From CAZTAK01 sp964611585 (GTDB lineage: Bacteria; Pseudomonadota; Alphaproteobacteria; SHVP01): a DNA stretch of 8,234 nucleotides. The stretch spans positions 1 through 8,234 of the forward strand of contig CAZTAK010000092.1 of the NCBI GenBank assembly GCA_964611585.1, in the 5' to 3' direction. Of this stretch, positions 1-5,971 are shown in pieces. The first letter of the stretch is position 1. Every line of letters begins with the position of its first letter. The notes below the pieces were generated by a model. The model was not told the origin of the DNA. It saw only the letters and a list, made by a program, of their open reading frames with translations, and did no database searches. Made by a program: the position numbers and the translations under genes.

Positions 1-151
1 CTAGTAGCCGAGTCAATCCGCTTCTTTGGCTAACATTTCGGCTAACAATGGCGTCACGCTGGTCTGGCGTATCGAGGATCCGGAACGAGAATTCGGGGAG
101 ATCCCCGCCGCACCGATCGCCAGCGCGGCGGGAGCGGTGGCGCTATCGCGA

Positions 152-505
152 CTAATCCGTTTTTGTTTCTTGGCCGAGCAATAAAGCCGATCGAGCTTCC
201 GCCAGATTACGGCGCGCAATGTAGGCCCCGAGCATCCAGGCGATAGCCATAACCCAGGCGACCGCCGTGTCGGAGCTATCGAGCTCGACCCCGAGGACGG
301 CCGCAAGCTGGCATCCAAAACCTGTTCCCAAAAGCGGAAGTCCGATCCGCGTGTCTGTTCGTTGAAGGACAAAAAATCTCAGAAGTTCGATGTTTAAATC
401 CCAAAAGGGGCTTGCTTGGTCTATCAAACGAGCGTCGCTCGTCGCCGCCAATGCGACACCTAGAAACAGCACCCCGCCGATGTCCAGCGCGAGCCCGATT
501 GCCAT
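152..505 (-). CDS. Small hydrophobic membrane protein, unknown function
   Basis: This is a 117-residue protein of unknown function. It has three hydrophobic stretches, at about residues 1-21, 53-72 and 80-97. The middle one (RIGLPLLGTGFGCQLAAVLG) resembles the R-x-GL-x-LL-x-x-GF-x-x-QL-x-G pattern I recall from short hypothetical inner-membrane proteins. The charged tail, with Arg98, Arg99 and then ETKTD, is probably cytoplasmic. The frame stays open upstream to 664, but that extension is just translated 36-bp repeats (GIHDSRPDPQRF twice), so I start at ATG 505. A TTG four codons upstream is an alternative start. No good ribosome binding site is visible. The native upstream region appears to have been replaced or displaced by the repeats, which end about 12 bp before the ATG. 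An overlapping minus-strand frame (372 to 13) is low-complexity and rejected. That this is a real gene is moderately sure; its function is unknown. Confidence 0.5.
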   Translation of the reverse strand: MAIGLALDIGGVLFLGVALAATSDARLIDQASPFWDLNIELLRFFVLQRTDTRIGLPLLGTGFGCQLAAVLGVELDSSDTAVAWVMAIAWMLGAYIARRNLAEARSALLLGQETKTD

Positions 506-517
506 GAGTTCGTTCAA

Positions 518-590
518 AAAGCGCTGGGGGTCAGGTCTTGAATCGTGAATTCCAAAGCGCTGGGGGTCAGGTCTTGAATCGTGAATTCCA
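518..590. repeat. Tandem 36-bp repeat, two copies, REP/RAYT-associated type
   Basis: Two identical, directly abutting 36-bp units occupy 518-553 and 554-589. Each begins AAAGCGCTGGGGGTCAGG and continues through TCTTGAATCGTGAATTCC. Read on the minus strand, the core is GATTCAAGACCTGACCCC. From memory, AAGACCTGACCCC-type sequences are dispersed in many proteobacterial genomes and accompany REP-associated tyrosine transposases (IS200-like, Y1 type). That link is recalled, not searched. No transposase is present in the window. Because 36 is a multiple of three, the repeat keeps the minus-strand frame open and could be misannotated as an N-terminal extension of the membrane protein. Confidence 0.8.
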
Positions 591-601
591 TTAGAGCGCT
601 T

Positions 602-616
602 TGACCCCCAGCGCTT
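602..616 (-). repeat. Inverted partial copy of the 36-bp repeat
   Basis: TGACCCCCAGCGCTT is the exact reverse complement of 555-569 and of 519-533, the first 15 bases of the repeat core. With the second tandem copy it can form a 15-bp perfect stem around a 32-nt loop. Head-to-head pairs like this are typical of REP-type palindromic units. In the same strand context, GCGCT also occurs at 596-600 just before the arm, so the boundary is not exact. Confidence 0.65.
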
Positions 617-778
617 CCTGTTGACCCTCGCTGCGTGGTGTCGGAAGGATGAACCTGTGCGCAACGACGGCCGGCACCAAAAGTAAACAGTTTAAGTTAA
701 ATTAATATTTGTTAAATAGTTAATTTTCCAACGAATAACCGTCGGAATAATTTACAATACTAGAGGAATATCCTAGAA

Positions 779-799
779 ATTGTAAGATAATATTACAAT
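779..799. promoter_or_regulatory. Palindrome, candidate activator site for the sigma-54 promoter
   Basis: ATTGTAA-N7-TTACAAT forms a perfect 7-bp-arm palindrome. A further TTACAAT lies at 752-758, so three copies of the heptamer surround this point. The centre (789) is about 86 bp upstream of the predicted sigma-54 start site, in the normal range for a bacterial enhancer-binding protein. PEP-CTERM genes are commonly activated by the response regulator PrsR with RpoN. Assigning this palindrome to PrsR is inference. The local AT-richness raises the chance of accidental palindromes. Confidence 0.4.
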
Positions 800-848
800 A
801 GACAAACGTTAAGAGCGAAATCCACTGGCTTTCTGCGACTTCCCTTTC

Positions 849-864
849 TGGCACGAAAATTGCA
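849..864 (+). promoter_or_regulatory. Sigma-54 (RpoN) promoter, full-consensus match
   Basis: TGGCACGAAAATTGCA matches the sigma-54 consensus TGGCACG-N4-TTGCW at every defined position. The GG (-24) is at 850-851 and the GC (-12) at 862-863. This predicts a transcript start near 875, about 70 nt before the GTG at 946. It points at the PEP-CTERM gene, which agrees with the established RpoN dependence of many PEP-CTERM regulons. Transcription would need an ATP-driven activator bound upstream. Confidence 0.87.
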
Positions 865-945
865 AATCAGTTCATTAATTCAAACCGATCACCAAGTTGC
901 GTCCGACAGGCGGGCGTGCATCGATCAAAACAGGAGCAAGTAGTT

Positions 946-1731
946 GTGAAGAGGACATTCAGTATATTGGCTGGTGCCTTGCTAGTTGGAGCGGTAATTT
1001 TACCAGAGAACGCAACCGTAACAACATTCACGTTCGATCCGAATGACATGCTCGACATTTGGAGCGAGTCGCCGCTGCCAGTCGACAAACCCGGTACAAG
1101 CCACCTCAAGTACCAGCAGGACTACCCCCGCCGCGTGCATGAGACTTGGGGCGGAACCATGTACAACACCTTCGGCACCAACACCGCCCATACCGACGCG
1201 GAAAGCCTAGCTATATACAAGGCTTGGCGTGCGTCTCTCGACACTGCGGACGAAGGTATCGGGTCGTTCAATATCTGGCTTCGTGACAACCAGAATGCTT
1301 GGAACTGGGGCGAGCGCCTGGTATCGAACCCTGATCTCATGCCCACCGCGACGGCGGCTTCGGGTTGGCAATACGAGGTTATGGCAAACCCGTGGGGATC
1401 GGGATGGCTCGTGCAATGGTGGACCGATGATGCCAACAACCGGCTCAACCTGGTAAACGATCTCGATGACTTCAGCTTTACGGTGGATGTTCGCGAGATT
1501 TCGTCTCCGGGTGATACTTTCATCGATGGCGTGGATATCGCTGCAGGGTCCACGTGGGACATCTGGTTTGGGTCCTACATGGACCTTCACAACGACGACC
1601 CCGCTTACAATGGCTGGCAAGGCTTTGAAGCCACGCTGCCAATAGGTGAGGTTCCCGAACCCGCCACCCTGGCGCTGTTCGGCTTCGGCCTCGCCGGCCT
1701 TGGCTACATGAGGCGCAGACGGACTGCCTGA
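946..1731 (+). CDS. PEP-CTERM sorting-domain exported protein
   Basis: This is a 261-residue secreted protein with an N-terminal signal peptide (MKRTFSILAGALLVGAVILP, cleavage probably near residue 23). Its C-terminal PEP-CTERM sorting tag occupies residues 236-261: VPEP, then a hydrophobic stretch (ATLALFGFGLAGLGYM), then RRRRTA. In this family exosortase (EpsH/XrtA type) recognises the tag and processes the protein at the envelope, often together with exopolysaccharide. The start is GTG 946 because AGGAG lies at 932-936, 9 nt upstream, and the protein then begins directly with a signal peptide. GTG 916 would add ten non-signal residues. The body (about 24-235) has no recognised domain. It is rich in Trp (14), Asn and Asp, lacks Cys, and looks beta-rich, like an extracellular or carbohydrate-associated protein. 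It is transcribed alone from the sigma-54 promoter upstream. The sorting class is very sure; the molecular role is unknown. Confidence 0.93.
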   Translation: MKRTFSILAGALLVGAVILPENATVTTFTFDPNDMLDIWSESPLPVDKPGTSHLKYQQDYPRRVHETWGGTMYNTFGTNTAHTDAESLAIYKAWRASLDTADEGIGSFNIWLRDNQNAWNWGERLVSNPDLMPTATAASGWQYEVMANPWGSGWLVQWWTDDANNRLNLVNDLDDFSFTVDVREISSPGDTFIDGVDIAAGSTWDIWFGSYMDLHNDDPAYNGWQGFEATLPIGEVPEPATLALFGFGLAGLGYMRRRRTA

Positions 1732-1758
1732 TAGACTTCTCACTCACGCAGACACGAA

Positions 1759-1794
1759 GCAGCGGCGGTCCATCGAGGCCGCCGTTCTCGCTGC
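1759..1794 (+). terminator. GC-rich stem-loop after the PEP-CTERM gene, weak terminator candidate
   Basis: An inverted repeat starts 27 nt after the PEP-CTERM stop codon. CGGCGG (1763-1768) can pair with CCGCCG (1779-1784), or GCAGCG (1759-1764) with CGCTGC (1789-1794). There is no T-run behind it, so it is not a classical intrinsic terminator. It could only be a processing stop or a pause site. Confidence 0.25.
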
Positions 1795-1966
1795 GGGCCA
1801 CGCCCAGTTGTCGGTAGCCGCGCAACACGCCCACTCCCGTCAACCTCGCGCTCTCCTCGATCCCTCCAGAGGCCCACCATCGGTGTGGCGGTGCGGACTC
1901 GTGGAACATGGGATCGTGTTAGGCTCAGTCGCGGACCAGCCTCAAGGCACCACGAAGGGGGACAAC

Positions 1967-2200
1967 ATGGCGGCATATGTGATCCACAACCAGCTTGAGG
2001 TCACGGAACCAGATGCGTGGGCGGAGTACGGCTCGAAGATCAGAGCCCAGATGGCCGACTACGGCGGACGAATTCTCGTAGCGGAGGCCAGCGCCACGGT
2101 CTTGGAAGGCGAGTGGCGCGGCACCGGTAACGTGATTGCCGCGCGGGTAGCAACATGGGAAGCAACGTTGGCCCCGCGTGGTATTGGGAGACATGATTGA
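1967..2200 (+). pseudogene. DUF1330 family protein, C-terminally truncated by frameshift
   Basis: The N-terminal half is clearly DUF1330, a small ferredoxin-like dimeric alpha/beta fold of unknown role, usually about 95 residues. It begins MAAYVIHNQLEVTEPDAWAE, followed by the hallmark YGGR (residues 32-35) and VLEGEW (45-50). The start at ATG 1967 is supported by GAAGGGGG just upstream. After about residue 69 the reading turns into unrelated sequence and stops at 77. In another frame from 2176 the bases read AWYWET, a stop, then LIRNAKGRG. This resembles the family's AWY...LIPLR region, so a frameshift plus further decay has broken the gene. The final beta-strand of the fold is missing, so a stable product is unlikely. 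A genuinely short variant is possible but less likely. Confidence 0.68.
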
Positions 2201-2352
2201 TTCGGAACGCCAAGGGCCGGGGCATGAAAACAAGACGCGGCCGAAGCGGTGCCAGGCGGCGTTGCCAAGCGAGGGCGGTCATGGCGCGCCGTGCCGATGC
2301 GGTGCGCTAGTATGCGGTTCGGCGTGTTTGAATATTTGGGAGGAGAACCACC

Positions 2353-2580
2353 ATGGCAAAGATCGAGAGCCTTCATGGCACAACGCCGGCCGAGATATTC
2401 GAGAGTGGCTTGGAAAACGTCGGCGAGATCGTGGGCGTTGTGGCCGCCGTATTGTGGAAGGACGGCCGGATCTCGGCAGGCTGGTCCAACCTCGACCCCG
2501 CCAGTTTGTCGCGCATGATTCTCATGCTGGACGAGAAGCAGCGAAGAGACACCATACACGACACCGACTTGGAACCCTGA
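2353..2580 (+). CDS. Hypothetical 75-residue protein
   Basis: I do not recognise this small soluble protein. It is supported by a strong ribosome binding site (GGGAGGAG, about 6 nt before ATG 2353) and by an ordered, protein-like sequence. There is an acidic amphipathic N-terminus (residues 1-24), a hydrophobic strand (GEIVGVVAAVLW, 24-35), a polar turn with KDGRISAGWSNLD (36-48), and a helical segment SLSRMILMLDEKQRRD (51-66). The pattern of strand, WKDG turn, GWS and helix recalls small hypothetical proteins of phage and proteobacterial origin, but I cannot name a family. It has no signal peptide, membrane span or Cys. It stands alone and converges with the DUF1326 gene, whose stop codon is 58 bp away. 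No clear sigma-70 promoter was found upstream. Confidence 0.62.
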   Translation: MAKIESLHGTTPAEIFESGLENVGEIVGVVAAVLWKDGRISAGWSNLDPASLSRMILMLDEKQRRDTIHDTDLEP

Positions 2581-2638
2581 GCGGCACCCTCTCCGGATAG
2601 CGGTCCGATGGATGTTCGCTTCGAGCTCGGCTGAGCCA

Positions 2639-3280
2639 TCACGCGGCGCGGATCAACCCATCCTGATTGAAGTGGTGAACGCAGTAATGCGCCCACGAAT
2701 CTTCGAACGCCATCTCCATCTCACCCGTCACCGACGTCGTGCCTAGTCCGATTTCTGCGTAGGTAAATTCGAAACTGCCACTCGGGCGTGCCAGCGCGAT
2801 GTGGAAAGGTTGACCGTTGAACTCGTTGATAATCGGTCTGCCGCTGCTCTTCACGACGCCCGGTATGTCGACCCTCGCGGTTCTGAGCTCGAAGTTCGCC
2901 TCGAGATCAATCGGCAGGAACAGTGTCTCGCAAAATTCCGAGCATGTGGACGCGAAGACGGAGAAAAAACTGCTCAAGGGGGCGCATGCCTCGCCGGAGA
3001 CAATTGTTTCGAGAGCGGTCCGTTGAGCTTGGTTCGCACGCTCGTCGATAACGATCTGACGCTTGCCGTTTCCGTCCGCGATTTCGCCGGGCCACCTGAA
3101 AAGGCCCGCCCAGTTCAGGCCCGCGAGCGGCGTATTGTTGAAGTGACCTTCGACGACGGTGCCGACGAAGGCCGACTGACAAAAGCCGTACGTACTAGGC
3201 AAGTTGAACTGGCAGCCGCAATTCACAGCGCAATTGCAGTTATCATACGTTTCGCTCTTGAATACCCATTGATCCGTCAT
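2639..3280 (-). CDS. DUF1326 domain-containing protein
   Basis: This is a 213-residue protein of the DUF1326 family, whose biochemical function is not established. Recognisable family features are the cysteine cluster near the N-terminus (C15, C17, C21, C23 in NCNCAVNCGCQF), a further Cys at 34 in YGFC, the G-L-N-W segment (residues 54-57), PGEIADGNGKRQIVIDERA (64-82), and a QRTALETIVSG block (86-96). The clustered cysteines suggest metal binding or redox, but that is inference. Length is normal for the family. The start is ATG 3280, with GGGAGGG 9-15 nt upstream; the longer open frame to 3766 has no family similarity. In other genomes DUF1326 is often next to the DUF2182 membrane protein, but no such partner is here, so this copy stands alone behind its own promoter. 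Confidence 0.9.
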   Translation of the reverse strand: MTDQWVFKSETYDNCNCAVNCGCQFNLPSTYGFCQSAFVGTVVEGHFNNTPLAGLNWAGLFRWPGEIADGNGKRQIVIDERANQAQRTALETIVSGEACAPLSSFFSVFASTCSEFCETLFLPIDLEANFELRTARVDIPGVVKSSGRPIINEFNGQPFHIALARPSGSFEFTYAEIGLGTTSVTGEMEMAFEDSWAHYCVHHFNQDGLIRAA

Positions 3281-3321
3281 CCTCGTGACCCTCCCTTTGT
3301 CGGATGCTCTTTTAGCGCGAA

Positions 3322-3350
3322 ATTCTAATCGCGAATGATGAGGGTGTCCA
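3322..3350 (-). promoter_or_regulatory. Sigma-70 type promoter for the DUF1326 gene
   Basis: On the minus strand TGGACA (3350-3345, 5 of 6 to TTGACA) is followed after exactly 17 bp by TAGAAT (3327-3322, 5 of 6 to TATAAT). Transcription should begin near 3315, giving a leader of about 35 nt with the GGGAGGG ribosome binding site before ATG 3280. Elements and spacing are close to ideal for a housekeeping promoter. Confidence 0.55.
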
Positions 3351-3646
3351 TCAAGGCTTGGCGACCCCATACCCGTGATCCCATGCCTGCGGGACCGGTG
3401 CGTCGCGAAACCCGGGGATCGAGAATGGACGGCTGGATTTCCCTCCAGTAGCTGTCCTAGGGCAGCGTAAATGGCCCTTGTGCAGATGGCTCGGGGTCGA
3501 GTCTTGCATTGCCGTATTTGGAAAGCGGCATGCCGTGTCGCGTTGCAGTCAAAGTATTTGCTCACCATGGACGCGAGCCGCCGCCTAGACGTTGTTTGCC
3601 GGTAGGGCCCGCGTTGTCGATGGCCGTGACCGATCGGACCGATGGC

Positions 3647-3717
3647 AGACCGCAGCGTTCTGACGGTAGTGCGGTCGCAACTACCTCGCCGCCGCAGGGG
3701 CTCCGCCCCTGCACCCC
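3647..3717 (+). repeat. GC-rich dispersed-type repeat element, left copy
   Basis: This copy consists of AGACCGCAGCG (3647-3657), a 29-bp variable spacer, CGCCGCCGC (3687-3695), and the hairpin GCAGGGGC-TCC-GCCCCTGC (3694-3712) followed by ACCCC. A second copy with the same order and the same 29-bp spacer lies inverted at 3780-3848. A run of five T (3720-3724) follows the hairpin, so it could terminate plus-strand transcripts, although no plus-strand gene precedes it closely. It resembles the GC-rich hairpin repeats common in intergenic DNA of high-GC proteobacteria. I see no transposase or target duplication. Confidence 0.6.
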
Positions 3718-3779
3718 GGTTTTTGGCGCTGGTGCGGCTGAGCGGGTTGGGCGTCTTCGTATTCACAGTCCCGCATAAG

Positions 3780-3848
3780 GGGGGCAGGGGCGACGCCCCG
3801 CGGCGGCGGGGTGGTCATCGGAGCCCCGGTGTTCGATCGCTGCGGTCT
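3780..3848 (-). repeat. GC-rich dispersed-type repeat element, right inverted copy
   Basis: Read on the minus strand this gives AGACCGCAGCG (3848-3838), 29 bp, CGCCGCCGC (3808-3800), GGGGC-GTC-GCCCC, then TGC and a run of C. It aligns with the left copy over about 70 bp. Both the 11-mer and the 9-mer are identical, the GC-rich hairpin half is nearly identical, and the spacer is about 40 percent identical. The two copies face each other across 62 bp (3718-3779), like a bacterial interspersed mosaic element. The hairpin lies 185-250 bp past the aldehyde dehydrogenase stop and might help end that operon. Confidence 0.55.
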
Positions 3849-4032
3849 CCCACCCGTCGGGGCGGCCTCTGCGGTGAGAGACGCGAGACTAGGTCTTGGT
3901 CCGTTGCGAGACGGTTGCTCGCGGCCATGCCAAGCAATGATAAAGGCGTCACTAAACTTTATTGAAATTTCAAGGCGGCAATATCGCATTCTTGTTCTTG
4001 TGAACGGTCCGCAACCGGCGCGAAACCCCAGC

Positions 4033-5553
4033 CTAAGCCCCCGCGTCCTCGCGCGGCACCAGCATGTCGTACCACGGCTTTTTGTCGCGGGTCTTGGCGT
4101 CGTCGACGTGGAGCGACTTGACCTCGGTGTATTCGTTGAGGCCTTCCTCGCCGAACTCGCGGCCGACGCCGGACTGCTTGTAGCCGCCGAACGGCATGCG
4201 TTCGGACAACAGGTGCCAGTCGTTGATCCACACCGTGCCGGTCCGCATGCGCGCCGCCACCTGTTTCGCGTGGTCGATGTCCTCGGACCACACGCCGCCG
4301 CCGAGGCCGAAGATCGAATCGTTGGCGATGGCGACCGCCTCGTCGTCCGACTCGTAGGCCATGACGCACAGCACGGGGCCGAAGATCTCCTCTTGCGCGA
4401 TCCGCATGTCGTTGGTGACGCCGGTGAAAATGGTCGGCTTGACGAAATAGCCGTTGGCGAGGTCGCCGTCGGTCGCGCGCTCGCCGCCACAGGCGAGCAC
4501 CGCCCCCTCGCCCTTGCCGATCTCGATGTAGTCGAGCACGGTCTGCATCTGGCGCTCGGAGACCACGGGCCCGACCTTGGTTGCCGGATCGAGCGGATCG
4601 CCCATCGGCAGCGATTCGAGCTTTCGCACCATCTCGGCGACGAAGTCGTCGAGCTGGTCCTTGGGCAGCAGGAGCCGCGTTCCCGACTCGCAGACCTGGC
4701 CCTGGTGGTAGAACGAGGCGAAGATCGAGCCGTCGATGGCGATGTCCCAGTTGGCGTCGTGCAACACGATGTTGGCCGACTTGCCGCCGCATTCGAGGGT
4801 CACCTTCTTCAAGGTGCCGGCGGCCTTGGACATAATGTCGCGGCCGACCTCGGTGGAGCCGGTGAACGCCACCTTGTCGACCAGCGGGCTCGTCGTCAGC
4901 ACCTCGCCGATCACCCCACCGGGGCCCGATATGATGTTGACGACGCCCGGCGGAAAGCCGATCTCGTCGACGATGCGGGCGAGCTCGAGCGCGTTCAGCG
5001 GCGTGTCCGAAGCGGGTTTCAGGATGATGGTGTTGCCCGTCGCCAGCGCCGGCCCGAGCTTCCAGACCGCCATCAACAGAGGAAAATTCCACGGGATGAT
5101 GGAGGCGCAGACGCCGATCGGCTCGCGGATCGTGTAGTTATACGACCGGCCCTCGCGGGACATGCCCTCGATCTCCTTGGCCTCGGCGTTGTAGTTGGCG
5201 GCCATCTGGCCGAAATAGGCCATCTGGCGCTGGGCGAGATAGGCGTCGGCCCCGCATTTGACGATGGTGCCGCCCGAATCGCGCGATTCATTTGCCGCGA
5301 GCTCCTTCGAGCGCTCCTTCATGATCGCCGACAGCTTGCCGATCAGCTCGCCCCGCTCGGCGCCCGGCATCGACGGCCACGGACCCTCGTCGAAGGCCTT
5401 GCGGGCGGCGGCGATGGCGCGCTCGGCATCGGCCACGCTGGCCACCGGAATGTCGGCGACCGGCTCGCCGTTGTAGGGGTTGATCGTCGGCGCTGTCGCG
5501 CCGCCTTCGGCATCGCTGAACGCGCCGTCGATATAGAGCTGATAGGTCTCCAT
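4033..5553 (-). CDS. NAD(P)-dependent aldehyde dehydrogenase
   Basis: This 506-residue enzyme belongs to the ALDH superfamily and oxidises an aldehyde to the carboxylic acid with NAD(P). All core residues are visible: Asn156 in PWNFP, Lys179 in LKP, the cofactor loop FTGSTEVG (230-237), general base Glu254 in LECGGKS, nucleophile Cys288 in GQVCESGTR, Glu389 in EEIFGP, and PFGGYKQSGVGRE near 454-466. Length is normal. The start is ATG 5553 (METYQLYIDG), which fits the family N-terminus; an in-frame start at 5619 would add 22 unrelated residues. Residues 444-452 read NDWHLLSER where many betaine or retinal ALDHs have other sequence, so I do not assign a substrate. It is the last gene of a same-strand cluster with acyl-CoA genes. 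A 144-bp gap and a promoter-like sequence suggest partly separate expression. The family is certain; the substrate is unknown. Confidence 0.95.
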   Translation of the reverse strand: METYQLYIDGAFSDAEGGATAPTINPYNGEPVADIPVASVADAERAIAAARKAFDEGPWPSMPGAERGELIGKLSAIMKERSKELAANESRDSGGTIVKCGADAYLAQRQMAYFGQMAANYNAEAKEIEGMSREGRSYNYTIREPIGVCASIIPWNFPLLMAVWKLGPALATGNTIILKPASDTPLNALELARIVDEIGFPPGVVNIISGPGGVIGEVLTTSPLVDKVAFTGSTEVGRDIMSKAAGTLKKVTLECGGKSANIVLHDANWDIAIDGSIFASFYHQGQVCESGTRLLLPKDQLDDFVAEMVRKLESLPMGDPLDPATKVGPVVSERQMQTVLDYIEIGKGEGAVLACGGERATDGDLANGYFVKPTIFTGVTNDMRIAQEEIFGPVLCVMAYESDDEAVAIANDSIFGLGGGVWSEDIDHAKQVAARMRTGTVWINDWHLLSERMPFGGYKQSGVGREFGEEGLNEYTEVKSLHVDDAKTRDKKPWYDMLVPREDAGA

Positions 5554-5589
5554 CTTTCCCACCGTCCTGAATATGAATTCGTTGCCTGT

Positions 5590-5618
5590 GATATAGCGCA
5601 CGGCCGAAACCCGGTCCA
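5590..5618 (-). promoter_or_regulatory. Possible sigma-70 promoter for the aldehyde dehydrogenase gene
   Basis: On the minus strand TGGACC (5618-5613, 4 of 6 to TTGACA) and TATATC (5595-5590, 4 of 6 to TATAAT) are separated by 17 bp. Transcription would start near 5583, about 30 nt before ATG 5553. The boxes are weak, but position and spacing fit, and the 144-bp gap after the TusA gene makes an internal promoter reasonable. Confidence 0.35.
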
Positions 5619-5697
5619 CCGGGGCGGCGAGCGGAAATCGGGCGCGAGAACGAGGCGACAGAGGTCGGGATCGGAAGCCGGACGGGGCCGGACCCGG

Positions 5698-5922
5698 CTA
5701 GGCCGGCTTTTGGATCATGATGGTGAGCACCTCGCCGTCCCTCGACCAGTCGAGCAACTCATTCGCGGTCTCGGCGCAGAACGCCTCGAAGTCCTTGACC
5801 GCGTCCGGGTCGGTGGCGAGGACGCGGAGCGTGCCGCCGGGCGGGACGTCCTTGAGCCGCTTCTTCGCCCTGAGCACCGGCAAGGGACATCTGAGCCCGG
5901 TCGCGTCGAGTTCGCTGGTCAT
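5698..5922 (-). CDS. TusA/SirA family sulfur-carrier protein
   Basis: This 74-residue protein has the complete TusA (SirA/YedF/YeeD-like) fold signature. The N-terminal DATGLRCPLPVL carries the CPxP motif, with the sulfur-carrying Cys12. It is followed by a helix (AKKRL, 19-23), LRVLATDPDAVKDF (32-45), and a final strand VLTIMIQK (65-72). Family members pass persulfide sulfur on a conserved Cys in tRNA thiolation, molybdenum-cofactor or dissimilatory sulfur pathways. A second Cys (49) is also present. The start is ATG 5922. A GGAG lies only 1 nt before it, an unusually tight spacing that suggests coupling to the crotonase gene 49 bp upstream. No desulfurase, TusBCD, DsrE or rhodanese gene is nearby; the neighbours are acyl-CoA enzymes. 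The family is sure; its partner here is unknown. Confidence 0.93.
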   Translation of the reverse strand: MTSELDATGLRCPLPVLRAKKRLKDVPPGGTLRVLATDPDAVKDFEAFCAETANELLDWSRDGEVLTIMIQKPA

Positions 5923-5971
5923 GCTCCGGCCGTCATGTGCTTGACGAGGTTTCCGTTGGCTGCGCGGCCAG

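Larger units (their letters stand above)
3281..4032. other. 752-bp intergenic region without a convincing gene
   Basis: Apart from the DUF1326 promoter and the inverted repeat pair, I find no gene here. Open frames on both strands encode Arg/Pro-rich, low-complexity translations that follow from GC-rich hairpins and lack ribosome binding sites. The stretch 3350-3640 shows no recognisable element. A short AT-rich island at 3935-3990 contains the perfect 12-bp palindrome TTGAAATTTCAA (3962-3973). It sits 60-71 bp beyond the aldehyde dehydrogenase stop, and its role is unknown. Confidence 0.5.

Noticed and set aside
1..151. Possible plus-strand coding remnant at the window edge (frame 8-182)
   Set aside because: The translation looks mildly protein-like (LVWRIEDPEREFGEIP), but there is no start signal, it overlaps the membrane protein end, and I recognise no family.
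506..664. N-terminal extension of the small membrane protein to 664
   Set aside because: It is translated tandem repeat sequence, with no ribosome binding site and no conservation expected.
3694..3724. Intrinsic terminator (hairpin plus T5) on the plus strand
   Set aside because: The hairpin is part of a dispersed-type repeat, the T-run is 7 nt away from the stem, and no plus-strand gene ends nearby, so I list it only as a repeat.
2639..3766. Long N-terminal extension of the DUF1326 protein (start at 3766)
   Set aside because: The extra 162 residues are Arg-rich and unrelated to the family, run through the intergenic repeat, and ignore the good promoter and ribosome binding site at 3350-3280.
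3509..3965. Plus-strand open frames in the 3281-4032 gap
   Set aside because: They consist of Pro/Arg-rich translation of the GC-rich repeats, without ribosome binding sites or recognisable motifs.
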